NCBI GenBank assembly: GCA_019633425.1
Contig: WSUB01000053.1
Coordinates: 1 to 64,000, forward strand
Source of the DNA: Tulasnella sp. 424
Lineage: Eukaryota > Basidiomycota > Agaricomycetes > Cantharellales > Tulasnellaceae
Direction: 5' to 3'
Length of the DNA: 64,000 nt
The first letter of the stretch is position 1; each line of letters starts with the position of its first letter. Below the pieces are notes generated by a model. It worked only from the letters and a program-made list of their open reading frames with translations, searched no databases and had not been told where the DNA came from. Position numbers and translations under genes: made by a program. Of the stretch, positions 42,821 through 54,776 are shown in pieces.

Positions 42821-44881
42821 CGGCGCAACCTAGGAGGCAGACTTCCCTCGTTCAACGATCTGACATCCCCGTGGTCGTATCTGCGGAAACCTGCTTTGAC
42901 TTCTACCGGCTCGCTGCCCGTTGCACGCCTGTGCCTGGATTGGCACCCGTCGTTGAGACGTTGCGGATGGTGCGTATATGGCGCCTTTCGCAATACACTT
43001 ATGCATATTCAAGAGCGTCTTATCATGTTATCGAATGATTTGGCACTAGATCGACGCTTCGGTGGAAAGAGTAACTTGGAACAAGTGAGCGTGTGGTTCG
43101 CCTGCCGCTTCCAAAATCCGAAACTGCCTTCCCTGACCCCAAATCTTGCAGAAGTCGTTGCCGCAAATTGAGAGCCAAAGCCATGAGAGTTACTTTCATT
43201 ATCTGCGACCACTATGACAACGAGCGCGCAGACACGCCTAAACTGCAGACCGCCATTGAAAAAACAGTCCAGTGAGTGGCCACTACCTCACATTGTGAAA
43301 TATATTTAACGACAGCCCAGGGCTATGCATGATATTGGCGTCGACGTCCGAGTATGGGCTGCATTATCGGTTTGGAAAAGCGTATGGCTCATTTCAAATG
43401 CACCGTGCTAAATCAAAGGGCTGACGGAAAAGCGTCTCTTCAGTGGAATATGCGGCACGAAGTAGATCTCAGGATCACACAACACGAGGAAAATTTGAAG
43501 AGCCTTGCGGAATACCTATCGGTACGTCTTCTCTATCCTTCTTCCTCGTCGTTAAAGGAACCTGACACCGGACACCTTTCACAGCTCGCAGCCACCCTCC
43601 AAATCCATGACAAAGTCGCAGCACTCCAGGAGGTTAGTTCTCCAACGTTCACGACCGGAGACCCTCTTAGCTGACCCGCTGACGCGATCGTACAGTCGCT
43701 CAAGAACAATCCCCGCAGTAGCGCCGACCGAAAAGAGGCAGAGGAGCAGCTCTACCGTCTCAGAAATGCCCTTGCAGGAGAGTTGGCCGATCTGACTCCT
43801 CCTGAGCTCGCAGGAGAGTGCGTCTGGCTGGGCAGTCAACCAGAGTACAGCGGGACAAGGAACGATATTTGGAAGGGTCGATGGCTCGACAAGCAAGACG
43901 TAGCGCTGATATTTTACAAAGAATACAAAATGGGAGCAAAAGACGAGAATGGCATTCGTGTACGTCCTCGGTCGGATGGAGGCCCCTGAAGAAACCCCAT
44001 TGACATTCCGGATAACTTCCAATTGCAGAGATTCGAGGGGCAAATTAAGGTATGGAGAAGGTTGGATAACCCCTATATTCTCCGTCTTTACGGGTGGTGC
44101 AAGTTTGAAGGGGAGACGTGAGTGGGTTCGGCCAGACATGGTCATTTCACCACTAATAAACGTTCGGTCCTACAAAGTTATCTCGTCTCTCCCTGGCTGC
44201 AGAACCGTGACGTCCTAAAATACTTGGAAGGAGACGCCGGTCGTCATCGGAAGTGCCTTTCCTCGGTACGCCCCTTGCTTTAATTGTCTCGAAGATGACC
44301 CGTTTTAATCCGCCACCTTATACAGGTCACTGAAATCGCCCTTGGCCTTCGCTACATTCACAGTCAAGACATCATCCATGGATCTCTTAAACCTTCCAAC
44401 GTTTTGGTTCAGGACGATGGCCACGCGGTGCTTTCGGACTTTTCGCTCGCTGAACCCGCCACACCGGACGCCAAGAACACTCAGACCTCTCTTCAAGTAA
44501 ACGTCTCCCGCTATCATGCTCCGGAAGTTATTTTGGATAAGCCTATATCGAAAGCGGCGGACGTGTACTCTTGGGCTATGACGGCTCTGGAGGTCATTAC
44601 CGGGGGTGAGTATGTTTACATCCAATCTTTCCAAGACCTTCAGCTCAGCGATGTCGTTAGACCCTCCGTTCCACACTTGCAAGTCCCAAGAACAACTCGT
44701 CGCGCAAGTCATAATGCAAAGCCAAATCCCAAATAGAAGTGATTACAAGAGTCCCGTGCTTGACAAACACCCTACGATCTGGAATTTGTTCGTGCGGTGC
44801 TGGAGCCGAGAAGCCACAGAACGGCCAACGGCGAAGGAGATAGTCAAAGTGCTCAAATCAATCCCGGATCTTGAATATTGA
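42821..44881 (+). CDS. Second helical domain and pseudokinase of cluster 1
   Basis: It continues in frame from kinase 2. The helical domain is spread over short exons: SDIPVVVSAETCFDF, GLAPVVETLRM, IDASVERVTW, CRKLRAKAMRVTFIICDHYD, AIEKTVQ, GVDVRVWAALS, ITQHEENLKSLAEYLS. Its exon pattern parallels the first helical domain. It is followed by DRKEAEEQLYRLRNALAGEL and a diverged kinase fold: SQPEYSGTRNDIWKGRW, VALIFYKEYK (no VAVK lysine), YILRLYGWCKFEGETYLVSPW, HGSLKPSN (44377 on, Asp to Ser), DFS in place of DFG (44437 on), YHAPEVILDKP and DVYSWAMTALEVITG, ending IPDLEY. Three catalytic motifs are lost, so this is a pseudokinase. Helical bundle plus pseudokinase is the layout of animal MLKL; a shared role is inference. 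Confidence 0.65.
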
Positions 44882-44884
44882 GAT

Positions 44885-46629
44885 GTTATGCTGTATCTCA
44901 TTTATCGTTTGTGTACTGTACATTTTACGCCTTGTTCGTACATGAAAGTATACCGTGGGTCTCCGGCCGGGTTCAATTTGAAGACTACGCTCACTGTACA
45001 TAATGAAGAGGACATGAGCGCTCGGTGTAGACGTATCAAAATCTTGATATTTGCTGATGTCCTAAACGGCAACACCCGCCTAATGTGTCCAGATGCGCAT
45101 GGTCGGCTGTTAAGCACCTCAAGGACTGTAGTCAGCTCAGATCTCTGCCTGATCATCAATATGGACATAACCCACGCAACGAAAGTATAGGCGGAGCTAC
45201 TAGAAACCGAGTTGGATTGAATTTCAAGCTACCCAGAAGGAAATTTCAAGAGACCTCATACACGGACGTGAGGACCATGGTTGGATTGAGGCGGTGATCC
45301 GCTCAAGCGGATCCTTGCACTGACAAGCTCTGGTACCTTCCTATAAGTGTCGTAGGTTGGAGCAGCTCTACATCTCCGGCGGAGCATTCAGCTCTGGGTA
45401 AGCAGGCTCAGGGTAGCTTGGTGAAAAATCTAGCGGGAACTTCGGCCTCAACGGCGACGGCGAACACAAAGCCTCGCACCATCTACTGCCCACGTCCATG
45501 CTCGCATCCACGCTCGCGTCTATGTCCATTAAGCTCTCTCGCCACTAGAGTCTTTATCAATGGGCAAATCTGAGGGCATCGATGCTTATTCATAATGGAC
45601 AGCAGCAGAATCCACTGCCAAAACGGTTTCTGTATTCGGGCCAACTGTGGATTCTTTGAGAGAGAGGTGAGTCCAAAGCCTATATTCCCCATGACCCAAT
45701 CCCTTTCTCTGATATTTCGTTGGGATAAATGTGGCTCAGTCATCTTGGCAATCATGTCCGAACTCATTGGTAAGCAACAAATTTCCCGAAGGGGGTGTTG
45801 TAATTGAGCCTACCTCATTACCCCTCCGGTATGCAGGGACACTAGATGCCGGAGGCCGGTCCGGGGATGCTTCTATCTAGCGCATACGGCAGGAAGCCTT
45901 TTTCAGAGGTTAGCGGGGCGGACCAAGCTTTTGACACGAGACCGCGAAACGCGCCGCCGAGGCTGCTTCGGGCTCTATACAACACACAGGGTGTACGGGT
46001 CTCAGTGCTTGGGTCTTTTGCTTGTTGTTTTTTCTCCCATCTTCTTGACTTTTGGCCGGGCGATTTCCCCCTGCTGATCCCATAAAATCTACGAAGGTCC
46101 ACCCTGGAGGTTTCTAATACTCATATCGAAATTGTTTCAATTCAAACGCCCCGCCAGACAGACTCAGTTTGCCACGCAAAATTCACAGGAAGTTACTTCT
46201 ACGCAGCACAAGTTCCGGGAAAGACCTGCGGCCCAAGTCCTTTAAAAGAATCTTGGCACGCCATTGGGAAGGAAGGACGGAAGGCCGGGGAGGCTTCGCT
46301 TCCCGGTCCGAGGGCGGAATTCCGGATTTCTCCGCATTCTGCTGGAAGTGAACCATCCAGCAGCGTGCAACTCTCAGGGGAACAGAAAGATTACATATCC
46401 ACATAGAATAGGCTCGGCACTTGGCTCCACCATTTACGGAGCTCTGTTACTTGTGTGGTGCGCTTGGGTGACGGTGTCTGCGATGACCGCGGGACCCTGA
46501 CCGGTCGACAGCGAAACACGAATAGCGTAATAGTAAACAGGACCCCTCCGTCGGTCACAAGTGGAAGATATAGAGAACCCACGTTCTACTACACTCCACC
46601 CACTACAGCCAACAGAAACCTCTAGCAAG
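44885..46629. repeat. Spacer between kinase cluster and membrane-protein copy, duplicated
   Basis: Matches 61035-62555, in the same order behind a pseudokinase end and before a membrane-protein copy. Landmarks are CTCAAGGACTGTAGTCA (45119, 61277), CGTAGGTTGGAG (45350, 61509), TTTCCCGAAGGGGGTGTT (45781, 61907) and GGTCCGAGGGCGGAATTCCGG (46306, 62423). No gene is supported in either copy. Confidence 0.85.
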
Positions 46630-48212
46630 ATGACGTTTGACTCTACTCATGACACTGCAAGCCACCCAGCGCACCTCAGCCACCAGATGAATATGGTCAT
46701 AGCTCCTGCCTGTAGACCATTACAACTCTAGGGGTTTGGAATATAATAGATCTACAGGTTATTATAGCTTGTGAAAATAGCTTTTGTCTTGCTCCGAACT
46801 ATCGACTCGAGCCGATGACCATTGTTCACCTTCACTTACGATCCCTCTGCCGCTGCAACCAACAGCCAAGTCACCGCCGCCCGCATCACAGACGCACCCG
46901 ACTCTCATTTGCACCTTCGCCAACAACGTCTATCATAGTGGAGGATTGAGCAAGGGCGCGCCTGTCGCGGCGGGTTTGATTCCCTTGATTGTGTTCGCCG
47001 CGTTGGGCGTCTATGTCAAAATCCCGCGTGGAAGGAAGCTGAAGAAGCGTCAACGCTGGAGCCAGGCAGTCGACAAGCGCGCGGTCATCATTTCACGCGA
47101 CCGGAAGGCGATCACTCCCGCCGGAGCGAGTGCAGCCATCGGACAGAGCATGGCTTTCTTCGGTGGAGACCGCGGTACCAAGGCTTCTAGCTTTTTCGCC
47201 GATTACGGAACCAGCCCTGTCCGACGTCCATCGACCACTTTCAACCACGACGAACCTAATCAAGCTGGCGTTGGTGCTCGCCACGGCGGTGTGGACCTTG
47301 GGGGCGCCATGGCCACTGCAGACGGTGCTGAAGCTTCGACCACCTACCACGCTTCCGATCCCTCTGCTCGCGTTTATCGCCTTTCCTTCGCTTTCAACAC
47401 CCTTCCTCCACGTCTTTCAAAGGACGACTCTTCTCGCACCTCGGTTTAGACCAATGGCACTTCGCGCGCTTCTCGTGCTTACCACCATGGTACGGTCTAC
47501 GACGATGAGGACGTCCCCCTTGTCGCCATCCACCTGGACAAGATCCAGCTCGGCCTAGCGTTGACGAGTTGATGTAGATGCCGCCCTGCTGTTGGCCGTG
47601 CGTGAATTTTCTTTGATTTGACGCTGATGATAAAGAGTACTGACCACTCTCTGCTTTGTATCAGTCATCCGCACCCAGGAAGGTTCTAATGAAATGGTCC
47701 TGCCCCCGCTCCTCCGCCCCAGTCGTCACCTACGCAGCTGCTCCAACCCCCGCACCCGTACCCGCTCCTGCGCCCGTCCAATCCGAGTTTTGGCATGGCG
47801 ACCCTCCCGCCGGTGCAATGTCCTCTTCCGATGAGATGCTCAAGGCGTACGCTACCTTCAAGAAGGAGTCTTTGAGCGCGACTTCCAAGCGCGAAAACAC
47901 CATCGAAACGACGACCAGCGCCCACGGCGGCATGAGGACGTTGTACGCTCCTCCCGGGGAGGGTCCCTATGAGGGGGGCGCCTATGGCGGGTACTGAGAC
48001 TCTTACTACGGCAACGGCAGCCCCGGACACACCGACTCGTACGCTGGTACGATCAGCGAGGAGGCGATTGTTGCAATTGCTAGTGGGACGCGACGTGTCC
48101 CACCAGGTGAAGATGACAACCCATTCAGGAAGGACATGGCTGTGAGCAGGACTTTCACGGAGGCGAGCCATTACTCTGCGTACGACGCCGAAGGCAGAGG
48201 CGAGGCTCGTGA
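46630..48212 (+). pseudogene. Membrane-protein gene, broken copy 2
   Basis: It matches the gene at 36023-37951 from first exon to stop region and into the 3' flank (to about 48730). About 240 nt of the extracellular domain are missing: sequence jumps from the part matching PMTI to the part matching TYDAS. Later there are stop codons, for example TAG after SRTSV (47447) and TGA in the GGY(Y) segment near 47995. The membrane segment (VAAGLIPLIVFAALGVYVK) and KASSFFADYG are still readable. It is inactive. Confidence 0.85.
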
Positions 48213-48730
48213 AGTGAAATGCTTGCGTCGGAAGCTTTTGGAGTTATACTTTTTTTGTCATATTAACCCTCATCACTAGCCGTTCGTTGCACAAACGTCG
48301 TCAATCCTTTCCCCCCACCACTACTCGGACACTCGCCCCATCCTTTCCCTTTCCCTTCCTTTCCCTCTTTGTCTTCCCGCTGGTCGTTATTATACCCTTC
48401 CAGACCGTCCTCCGTCTCTCGACTGTTGTGTCACTTATTTCCAACCTCCACTTCCCTTCTTGCCTTTTTCTAACGCTCTCTTTCTTTTGATCGAAGACCT
48501 GGAATCGAAGGGAGAGAGGTTTTGGAACTTTGGTTTCCTTCTCTATTGCTTCAAGTAAGTCTATTATCTTCACGCTGTTCCGACCGTTGTGACCGATTCT
48601 CTTTATTCCCCCCCTCCTCTTTTCCTCAGCCTGCCTGCTCGTCTTCTCCTGGGAGTAGATCATCAGTTGTAATTATTATCGATAGAAATTCCCGTCCGCC
48701 CGTTATTTTTTGTTTTTATTACAGTCAGCT

Positions 48731-49227
48731 CTTTTTTTTTCGAGTTGGTTTTTGTTCGGGTCCTTTGAGAGACCAAATGACACCCAATATGGTAAAGACT
48801 GTTTCAGCACTGGAATCCGGCGCGCCTATGAAGCCCCTTGTGGTTATTTGTCACGTTGAAAAGTTCGCACGCCTCGACCCTTGCTTGTCTCTCCCTCGCT
48901 CGGTTTACTCGATTCCCTCAGGTTACACGGCTCGAGTCCAACTTAGACCGATATTTTATAGTGTACTGTGTCAATGTATCGAGTGTTTCTGTGTTACTTA
49001 GTACAGGCTGGAATGCCTCTGATCATGCTCAAGAGAGCCTTCCTCCGCTGTTCCACTTGTTCAGGAGGTGCCACGAAAAGTATAGCGATTCAACTATTGT
49101 TAGGGGTTTCCTACACGTATTTCTAATAGTTTAAGCAGTCAGTAGGACTGGGACAGTACTAGTGGTCCTTCTCCGCCGCGTGAGAAAGCACCAGGCACGG
49201 GCCGCACGGCACATTCTTCATTGATAT
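48731..49227. other. Junction stretch before kinase cluster 2
   Basis: It lies between the 3' flank of the broken membrane-protein copy and the first recognisable kinase-cluster exon. The first three exons of the helical domain seen in clusters 1 and 3 are absent. Short frames here have no motif. Confidence 0.5.
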
Positions 49228-51228
49228 ATGGACGCATATTCCACCTCGGATGTCTGTGAGTCTTGCCTCAATCGTGGGGGTGGGACTCGGGAAGCACATG
49301 CTAACTGGCATTCTCCAGTCGTATTGGCAACCTAAGATTGAGGAAACTATTACTGAACATGAGGAACATCTAAAGCGCTTTTTTGACCACCTTTCAGTAC
49401 GTACTGCCTTTGCTTGTATCGAAAAAGCTGACGCCAATGCCCGCACAGGAGGGGGTCGCCCTTCCAGAGGTTAGTCGCTTGCGCCAGCACCCCCTTTTCT
49501 TAACATAACGACCTACACGGAACCTGCAGGATGATGGTACGACGACCCGTGAGTGGAGTGCAGAAGGGGGGCCGGTCGGTCACTGGGTGCCGGAGGATAT
49601 GGAAGAACCCGTCCACGGCGATTCTCAGTCGGAGCTCAGCGGAATCGTACAGAATACGCTGAACTCGGGAGTCCCTGAAACCACAGACAAGACAGATGAT
49701 CGGCCTCCGGTCCCTGGTCATTCACGGGACCCAACATCCCGAAGGTATGCTAAACTCCCCTGCGTTATATTGTTTCTTTTAAAGTCTATCTTACATATTG
49801 GATCTGTCTCATATATCCACGAGGACGGGACCTCTCGCGTTGATTCTTTGCAACCCGATTACCACACAAGTCAAGGAGCTGGCGGTGCGGCAGATCTGGA
49901 GAAGTGGATAAACTTCATTACCGTAGTTCCAGGACAAGACGGGCGCTTCAAAATAAAGATTGGGTCAAACCCTATCTATGGAGGTTTCAGCGATGTCTGG
50001 GAATGTGATGCAAAATTTTCGGATGGGACGACCATTTCGGTAGGTAGCAGCGAGCAAGAAATCATCTCTCGCTCATTTCCTCCATTTGCCCAAACACTTC
50101 AATTTGTCCATCGAGCAGGCCGCGGTCAAAAAGTTTAGAGCAGTTCGCATACTTCCTGATGCAGATGAAAATGCTGTAACCAGCAAGTTATTCAAGGTTC
50201 GGTGTAACTGTCTCCTTTGCCTATTTCAAGAACTTTCCATTGATAATCAATAACACAGCGCCTTAACAAAGAGCTGCGGATCTGGATGAGCCTGAAGCAC
50301 CGCAACATTGCGCCTTTACTCGGGTTCGTCCTGTCGGGGGACTTGTGCATTATATCGCCGTGGTACCCGAACGGAAATGTGGAAAGTTACATCATTCTGC
50401 ATCCGGAGGCCGACAGGATCAAGCTAGTGAGCGAGAACGTAGTTCGCAATGAATCGAACTGAACTGAACAGGTTTGATGACCCTTCCCTCTGTCTTTTAA
50501 TTTAAAAGGTGTCAGATGTTGCGTGCGGTCTCTCTTATCTGCATAATCGAGCTCACCCGGTGATACACGGCGACATGAAACCTGTGAGTCGCATCCTTTA
50601 AGCGAAGATCCTGCCTGGATTAGCTCGTTATATGACGACCCTCTACCAACAGGACAACGTTTTGATCGACGAGACCGGCGGCGCAGTTATTATCGACTTT
50701 GGTCTCAGTTCGGTCATAGAAACCGAGCCTACGTTAGCAACGTCATTTACTTCCGCGTCATTGCAAGATGCCGGAAATCCGAGGTGGATGGCGCCGGAAC
50801 TTCTAACCCCGGGCTGCACTCGTTCCTTTTCCACCGATATTTACAGTTTTGGCTGTGTAGCACTTTTCGTGAGTGGGCGGGAGAACGTGCCATCCTGTTG
50901 TATCCTCACACTTATTGTATATCGTTTTTACTCTTTCTTCCGCTTAGATTTATACAGGAGAGCTCCCTTTCAAGGATATTATTTACATCCAAATCATCCA
51001 CGCCTTGATTCAAGGCCAGAAACCCGTCGCAAACCGTGACGACTATCCTGCCCTTTCGGCTGCCGAAGCTGAGTGGTTTTACAGACTGTTGGTTTCGTGT
51101 TGGAATGCCGAACCAAGTTCTCGACCGAGCATAGGGACTGTGGAGGAGCGAATGAGGTCGGGTGATACGACCTCGGGTATTGACGTGATAACGGCGCAAG
51201 ACCGCTCCAGTCTAGCTTTGCCTAAGTA
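49228..51228 (+). CDS. Kinase of cluster 2, 5'-truncated
   Basis: The cluster starts abruptly in the middle of the helical domain at the exon encoding DIWTHIPPRM-like sequence (ATATGGACGCATATTCCACC), then SYWQPKIEETITEHEEHL. The 42-nt linker exon (LTPMPAQEGVALPE) is open. The kinase reads GGFSDVWE, AAVKKF, KELRIWMSLKHRNIAPLLGF, HGDMKPDN (50566 on), IIDFGLSS, RWMAPE and DIYSFG, with catalytic residues kept. It ends RSSLALPK with TAA, again overlapping a donor (AA|GTAAGC). Without its first helices the start is unknown, so it may be a fragment or use a new promoter. Splicing at the donor leads in frame to 51296. Confidence 0.6.
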
Positions 51229-51295
51229 AGCGCCGTAGTCGCTATGGCTGTTTCTTACTTCAAATTTATTCTAAATGTTGCTTTCTTCTTCCAAG

Positions 51296-51810
51296 GACGA
51301 CCACGACAACAATACCTACCCAGGCCAACCCTTCCCCTCCCTCCCCTCCGTCCCAAACCCCTCGAACGACGACGACGACGACTACAATGGATTCCACATC
51401 GTCCTCTGTATCCACCTTGCCTGTCCATCCCGATATACTCCTTCCAAGCAGTCGGTTCCACTGGTCACAATGGGGAGTCAGCACTCCACTCAAAGGTATC
51501 CCCAAGGCCTCCTCCGACCTCAAACTCAACTCTGCAGACAACTACGACTCTTTCTTCTTCCCTGAGTACGGACTGGCCGTTTGTTTGGGTGCACAGACCG
51601 TCCATTGAACCTTTACCCGTTTCTCTTTTTTTTTTCGACAACAGAGAGCTCGGCGTGCTCGAGCGTATCCGTGCGCGCGGTTCCAGCGGGATCTCGTTGG
51701 ACACCATCGCATCGCTGAAGTCGTTGGACACGGCCATCGCATCACTTAAGAAGAAGCAAGAGTCGGGAGAATTCAATTCCTCCTGGGATGATGGTGCAGA
51801 TCTAGACTGA
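51296..51810 (+). CDS. C-terminal extension or separate small gene behind cluster 2 kinase
   Basis: The exon after the conserved donor starts in frame with TTTTTIPTQANPSPPSPPSQ, a Thr/Pro linker like that of cluster 3. It then enters a sequence found nowhere else in the window: MDSTSSSVSTLPVHPDILLP (ATG 51387), FHWSQWGVSTPLKG and NYDSFFFPE. A GTACGG donor (about 51565) to ACAG acceptor (about 51643) adds ELGVLERIRARGSSG, SLDTAIASLKKKQESG and the end DDGADLD at 51810. It can be read as a new C-terminus of the kinase or as an independent gene starting at 51387. The product is unrecognised; the second part is predicted helical. Confidence 0.5.
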
Positions 51811-52600
51811 CAGCCAGGCTCCCCTTCACTAAACCGTGTTTGGGTACGGTAGATGGGAAAGGCCATGAGGCGCTAGGGGTCAGTACCGCGACTACAGGCA
51901 CTACGGGCTCCCCACCGTTAGATCCTTGTACAATAATTGTCCAAATCCTGCTTGACCGAGATAGAGTGATGCTTTGTGCAGCCCTTGTTTGGGTGCGTGA
52001 TGAGAAAAATGAGGTACGTTGTCCGCTCCGAAATCTACTTTGCCTCCCATTACATCATTGTTCTCAAGTACAGCAGTTGGGTCTCACACGGGGTCAGACT
52101 TATCGGAAACAGCTTTGAAGTCAAACCTTTGCTACGCTAAAGATACCATTAGAATATCCTACTTCATGGCATTCTATTGATACCAAAAGCGTAAGCACTT
52201 GGTGAACTCGTTCGAGCACTATTCCTAAGATCGGCGGCGACCTTGCCCGGATTGTTCCCCCTAAACGCATTTAGGAAGCAGTCACGGGTTTCTCATACAG
52301 AAAGAGTGCAAAAAATGAATCAAGATTGAGATCAAACCGTTTCATTGCTGGAGGAGACGGTAAAGCGTCAGAAAATACAAAAGGATGTTTCAGCTCCCCC
52401 TTGGGTCGCATTTGCGTGCCACAAGTTACCCCTGGCGTCGCATTTTGTATGAACTGTCGAGAACGAACCACATGACCAAAGTCCTTCATTAAGCGTGGGA
52501 GTTGATGGCTGAAAGGCCAAGGAATTCGAGAATCTGCTGCAGCTGTTATCTAAGGCGAAGCGGAAATTTGTGGCTAGTTGGGCGCATGTCGGTGGGCCGA
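51811..52600. other. Intergenic stretch, no supported gene
   Basis: Short frames only (for example 51840-52118 plus, 52271-52489 minus), without motif or paralogue. Confidence 0.45.
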
Positions 52601-52617
52601 ATGAAATAAATACTCTA

Positions 52618-53460
52618 GATAAGACAAATATAATCGTTTAGACTAGCAAAAGAATTAATGTAGAACTCGTAGAAGCGACATAGAGATCTTAAGCCCTCCT
52701 CTTCATCCAAGACCTCCGCTGAACCCATAATCACTGGAGCGAGGGGGCAAGGGCGGATGATTGCTTCCAATTCCACCACACAGCCTCGCCGATTCTCCCC
52801 TCGGTAATCCTTTCTCACTTTGTAGAGCTGTGTTGCCACACTATCCTTGTCTCGCTGAGCGATAGGACTGAAAGTAAAGATGTATGTGAGGATTTCGGAT
52901 GAAGCAGATGGTGGGTGGTGAGGTAGAAAAGCGGCACGGAATATTAATCGGAGTTCCCAACAGAGTAACCGATATTGAAGTCAATAGACATGATGTATCT
53001 GAGAGTTATTGCTAATCGCACCTTGCAGTTCAACAACTTCAACCTCCCAGTCATCCACCAGAACTGCGTCGAAGATTTTCTGTTCAGGTTGAGCCCGAAC
53101 TCTCCTCCACTTAGTCTTCATGAAATCGTTGGGTATTGGAAGAAGGACACGAACATGAGTCCGGATGTCGAGTTCAGCGAATTGGTTGGGAACCCCAGTG
53201 ATGAACTTGGCTTGGAAATGGTGGAGAAGGTCTGTAAGGAAATCGGGAATATCGAAGAGTGCAATGACGTTTCTGAGTGCAGTGCACGGAAGGTGAGGTC
53301 GTTTTGCTAGGCTGTAGGACACATTGTCCGCGATAGGGTCTGGGACATTCCACCGCTTGTTCGCGCCCGTTCGCTTCTTGCACCTCCATCCCCTTGACCA
53401 TCCCCTCTCCTCTCCTGATCGCCTTTCCTGTCCGGTGCTCCCTCTCCCATCCTCTCTGGC
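52618..53460 (-). mobile_element. Plavaka-type transposon protein, C-terminal remnant
   Basis: Minus-strand exon about 53010-53400 reads VSYSLAKRP, IPDFLTDLLHHF, VPNQFAELDIRTHVRV, FMKTKWRRVRAQP and FDAVLVDDWEVEVVELQ. A second exon (about 52618-52960) reads LRLIFRAAF, TYIFTFSPI, QLYKVRKDYRG, VVELEAIIRPCPLAPVI and CRFYEFYINSF. This order (disc-fold region, F-D-x-VLV, Q-VR-IF, ...Y-V-R..., RPCHL-x-PVF, FF-NPY) is the usual C-terminus of large mushroom proteins linked to Plavaka/CACTA-like elements. The transposase part is absent: at about 53463 a membrane-protein fragment takes over. No terminal repeats are seen. Assigned from memory of the family pattern. Confidence 0.55.
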
Positions 53461-53462
53461 GG

Positions 53463-53976
53463 CCCCTTTGTATCTTGCACCCAGCGCCAATACAACTGTC
53501 GACTCGAGCAAGCCCATGACAATTACATGGGACACTTCTTGCTTCAACCCCGCTCCCACCGCAATCGACATTTATATGACCGCCCCCCTCAACGCCGACC
53601 CCAACATCCACTCCTGGACAAACATCGACTATGCCAAAGGCACCGTAAACGTTGACCTAAAGCCTAAATGGTGGAACTCGACCTCGTTCATCGCCATGGA
53701 ACTCAACGACGTCCAGACCGGCACCCCCAGCTTCCTCACGGAATTCCCCGCTGCGCCAGTCTTCAACGTCACCTACGATGCCTCGGCTGCTGCAACCAAC
53801 AGCCAAGTCGCCGCAGCTGCCAACACCGACATCCCCGACTCGCCTTACACCTCCGTCAACAACGTCTACCACAGCGGAGGATTGAGCAAAGGCGCGCTTG
53901 CTTCTGCGGTTTGATCCCCTTGCTTGTCGTCTTTGGTGCGTTGGGCGTCTACGTCAAGATCTCGCGTGCAAAGGAG
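53463..53976 (+). pseudogene. Membrane-protein gene, fragment 3
   Basis: It is nearly identical to 36176-36690 of the intact gene: LAPSANTTVDSS, ITWDTSCFNPAP, FNVTYDASAAATN and the start of the membrane segment, with only scattered substitutions. A one-base deletion in the T run (GCGGTTTGATCCCC) stops the frame at 53914. It is cut at 53976 inside the codons after the membrane segment and is joined directly to kinase sequence. Unlike copies 2 and 4 it keeps the full extracellular part, so it was copied separately, and recently. Confidence 0.85.
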
Positions 53977-54776
53977 CAAGTTTGAAGGGGAGACGTGAGT
54001 TGATTTGCCCTCACATGGTTGTTTGATTGCTGTGCCTGACTAAACGTTTCTACCCGATACAGTTATCTTGTCTGTCCCTGGCTGCAGAACCGTGATGTCC
54101 TAAGATACTTGGAAGAAAACAGGGGTCGTCACCGGAAACGTCTTTCTTTGGTTCGCTTCATTGCTTGGATCGTCTCAGAAACAACGTTCGCCCCTCTTAA
54201 TCTGCTACCTTATAGAAATCAATGAAATCGCCGCTGGTCTTCGTTACCTTCATCAACAAGACATTTTTCATGGAAATCTTAAACCTTCCAACATTCTGGT
54301 TCAGGGCGATGGCCGCGCGGTTCTTTCGGACTTTTCGCTTGCATCGCTTGCAAATCTCGTCATCCCAGAAGCAACGAATACCCAGCCCGACTATCGAGTA
54401 AACACCTTCCGCTACCAGGCCCCAGAAGTCATTTTAGACCAGCCGATATCTATGGCGTCGGACGTATATTCTTGGGCTATGACGGCTCTGGAGATCATTA
54501 CTGGGGGTGCGTCTGTTTGCATTCAGTCTCTCCCAAATACCTCCTCTGATCATCGACGTCTCTAGACCCTCCGTACCACACCTTGAAGTTCATCAACCAA
54601 GTCATAATGCAGAGCGCGATTCCGAATAGAAGTGATTACACGAGTCCTGTGCTTGACAAACACCCTGAGATCTGGAATTTGTTCGTGCGGAGTTGGAACC
54701 GACAAGCAGCAGAACGGCCGGCGGTGATGGAGATTGTAGAAGTGCTCGAATCAATTCCTGCCAGTCCTGAGTACTG
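53977..54776 (+). pseudogene. Pseudokinase fragment fused behind membrane-protein fragment (cluster 2)
   Basis: It begins mid-exon at CAAGTTTGAAGGGGAGAC, the codons of CKFEGET in the cluster 1 pseudokinase. It continues YLVCPWLQNRDVLRYLEE, EIAAGLRYLHQQDIFHGNLK (54269 on, HRD Asp replaced by Asn), LSDFSLA in place of DFG, FRYQAPEVILDQP, DVYSWAMTALEIITG, and ends IPASPEY at 54776. The glycine loop, lysine and helical domain are absent. The junction with the upstream fragment is exact, with no filler bases. It has no start and is presumed dead. Confidence 0.8.
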
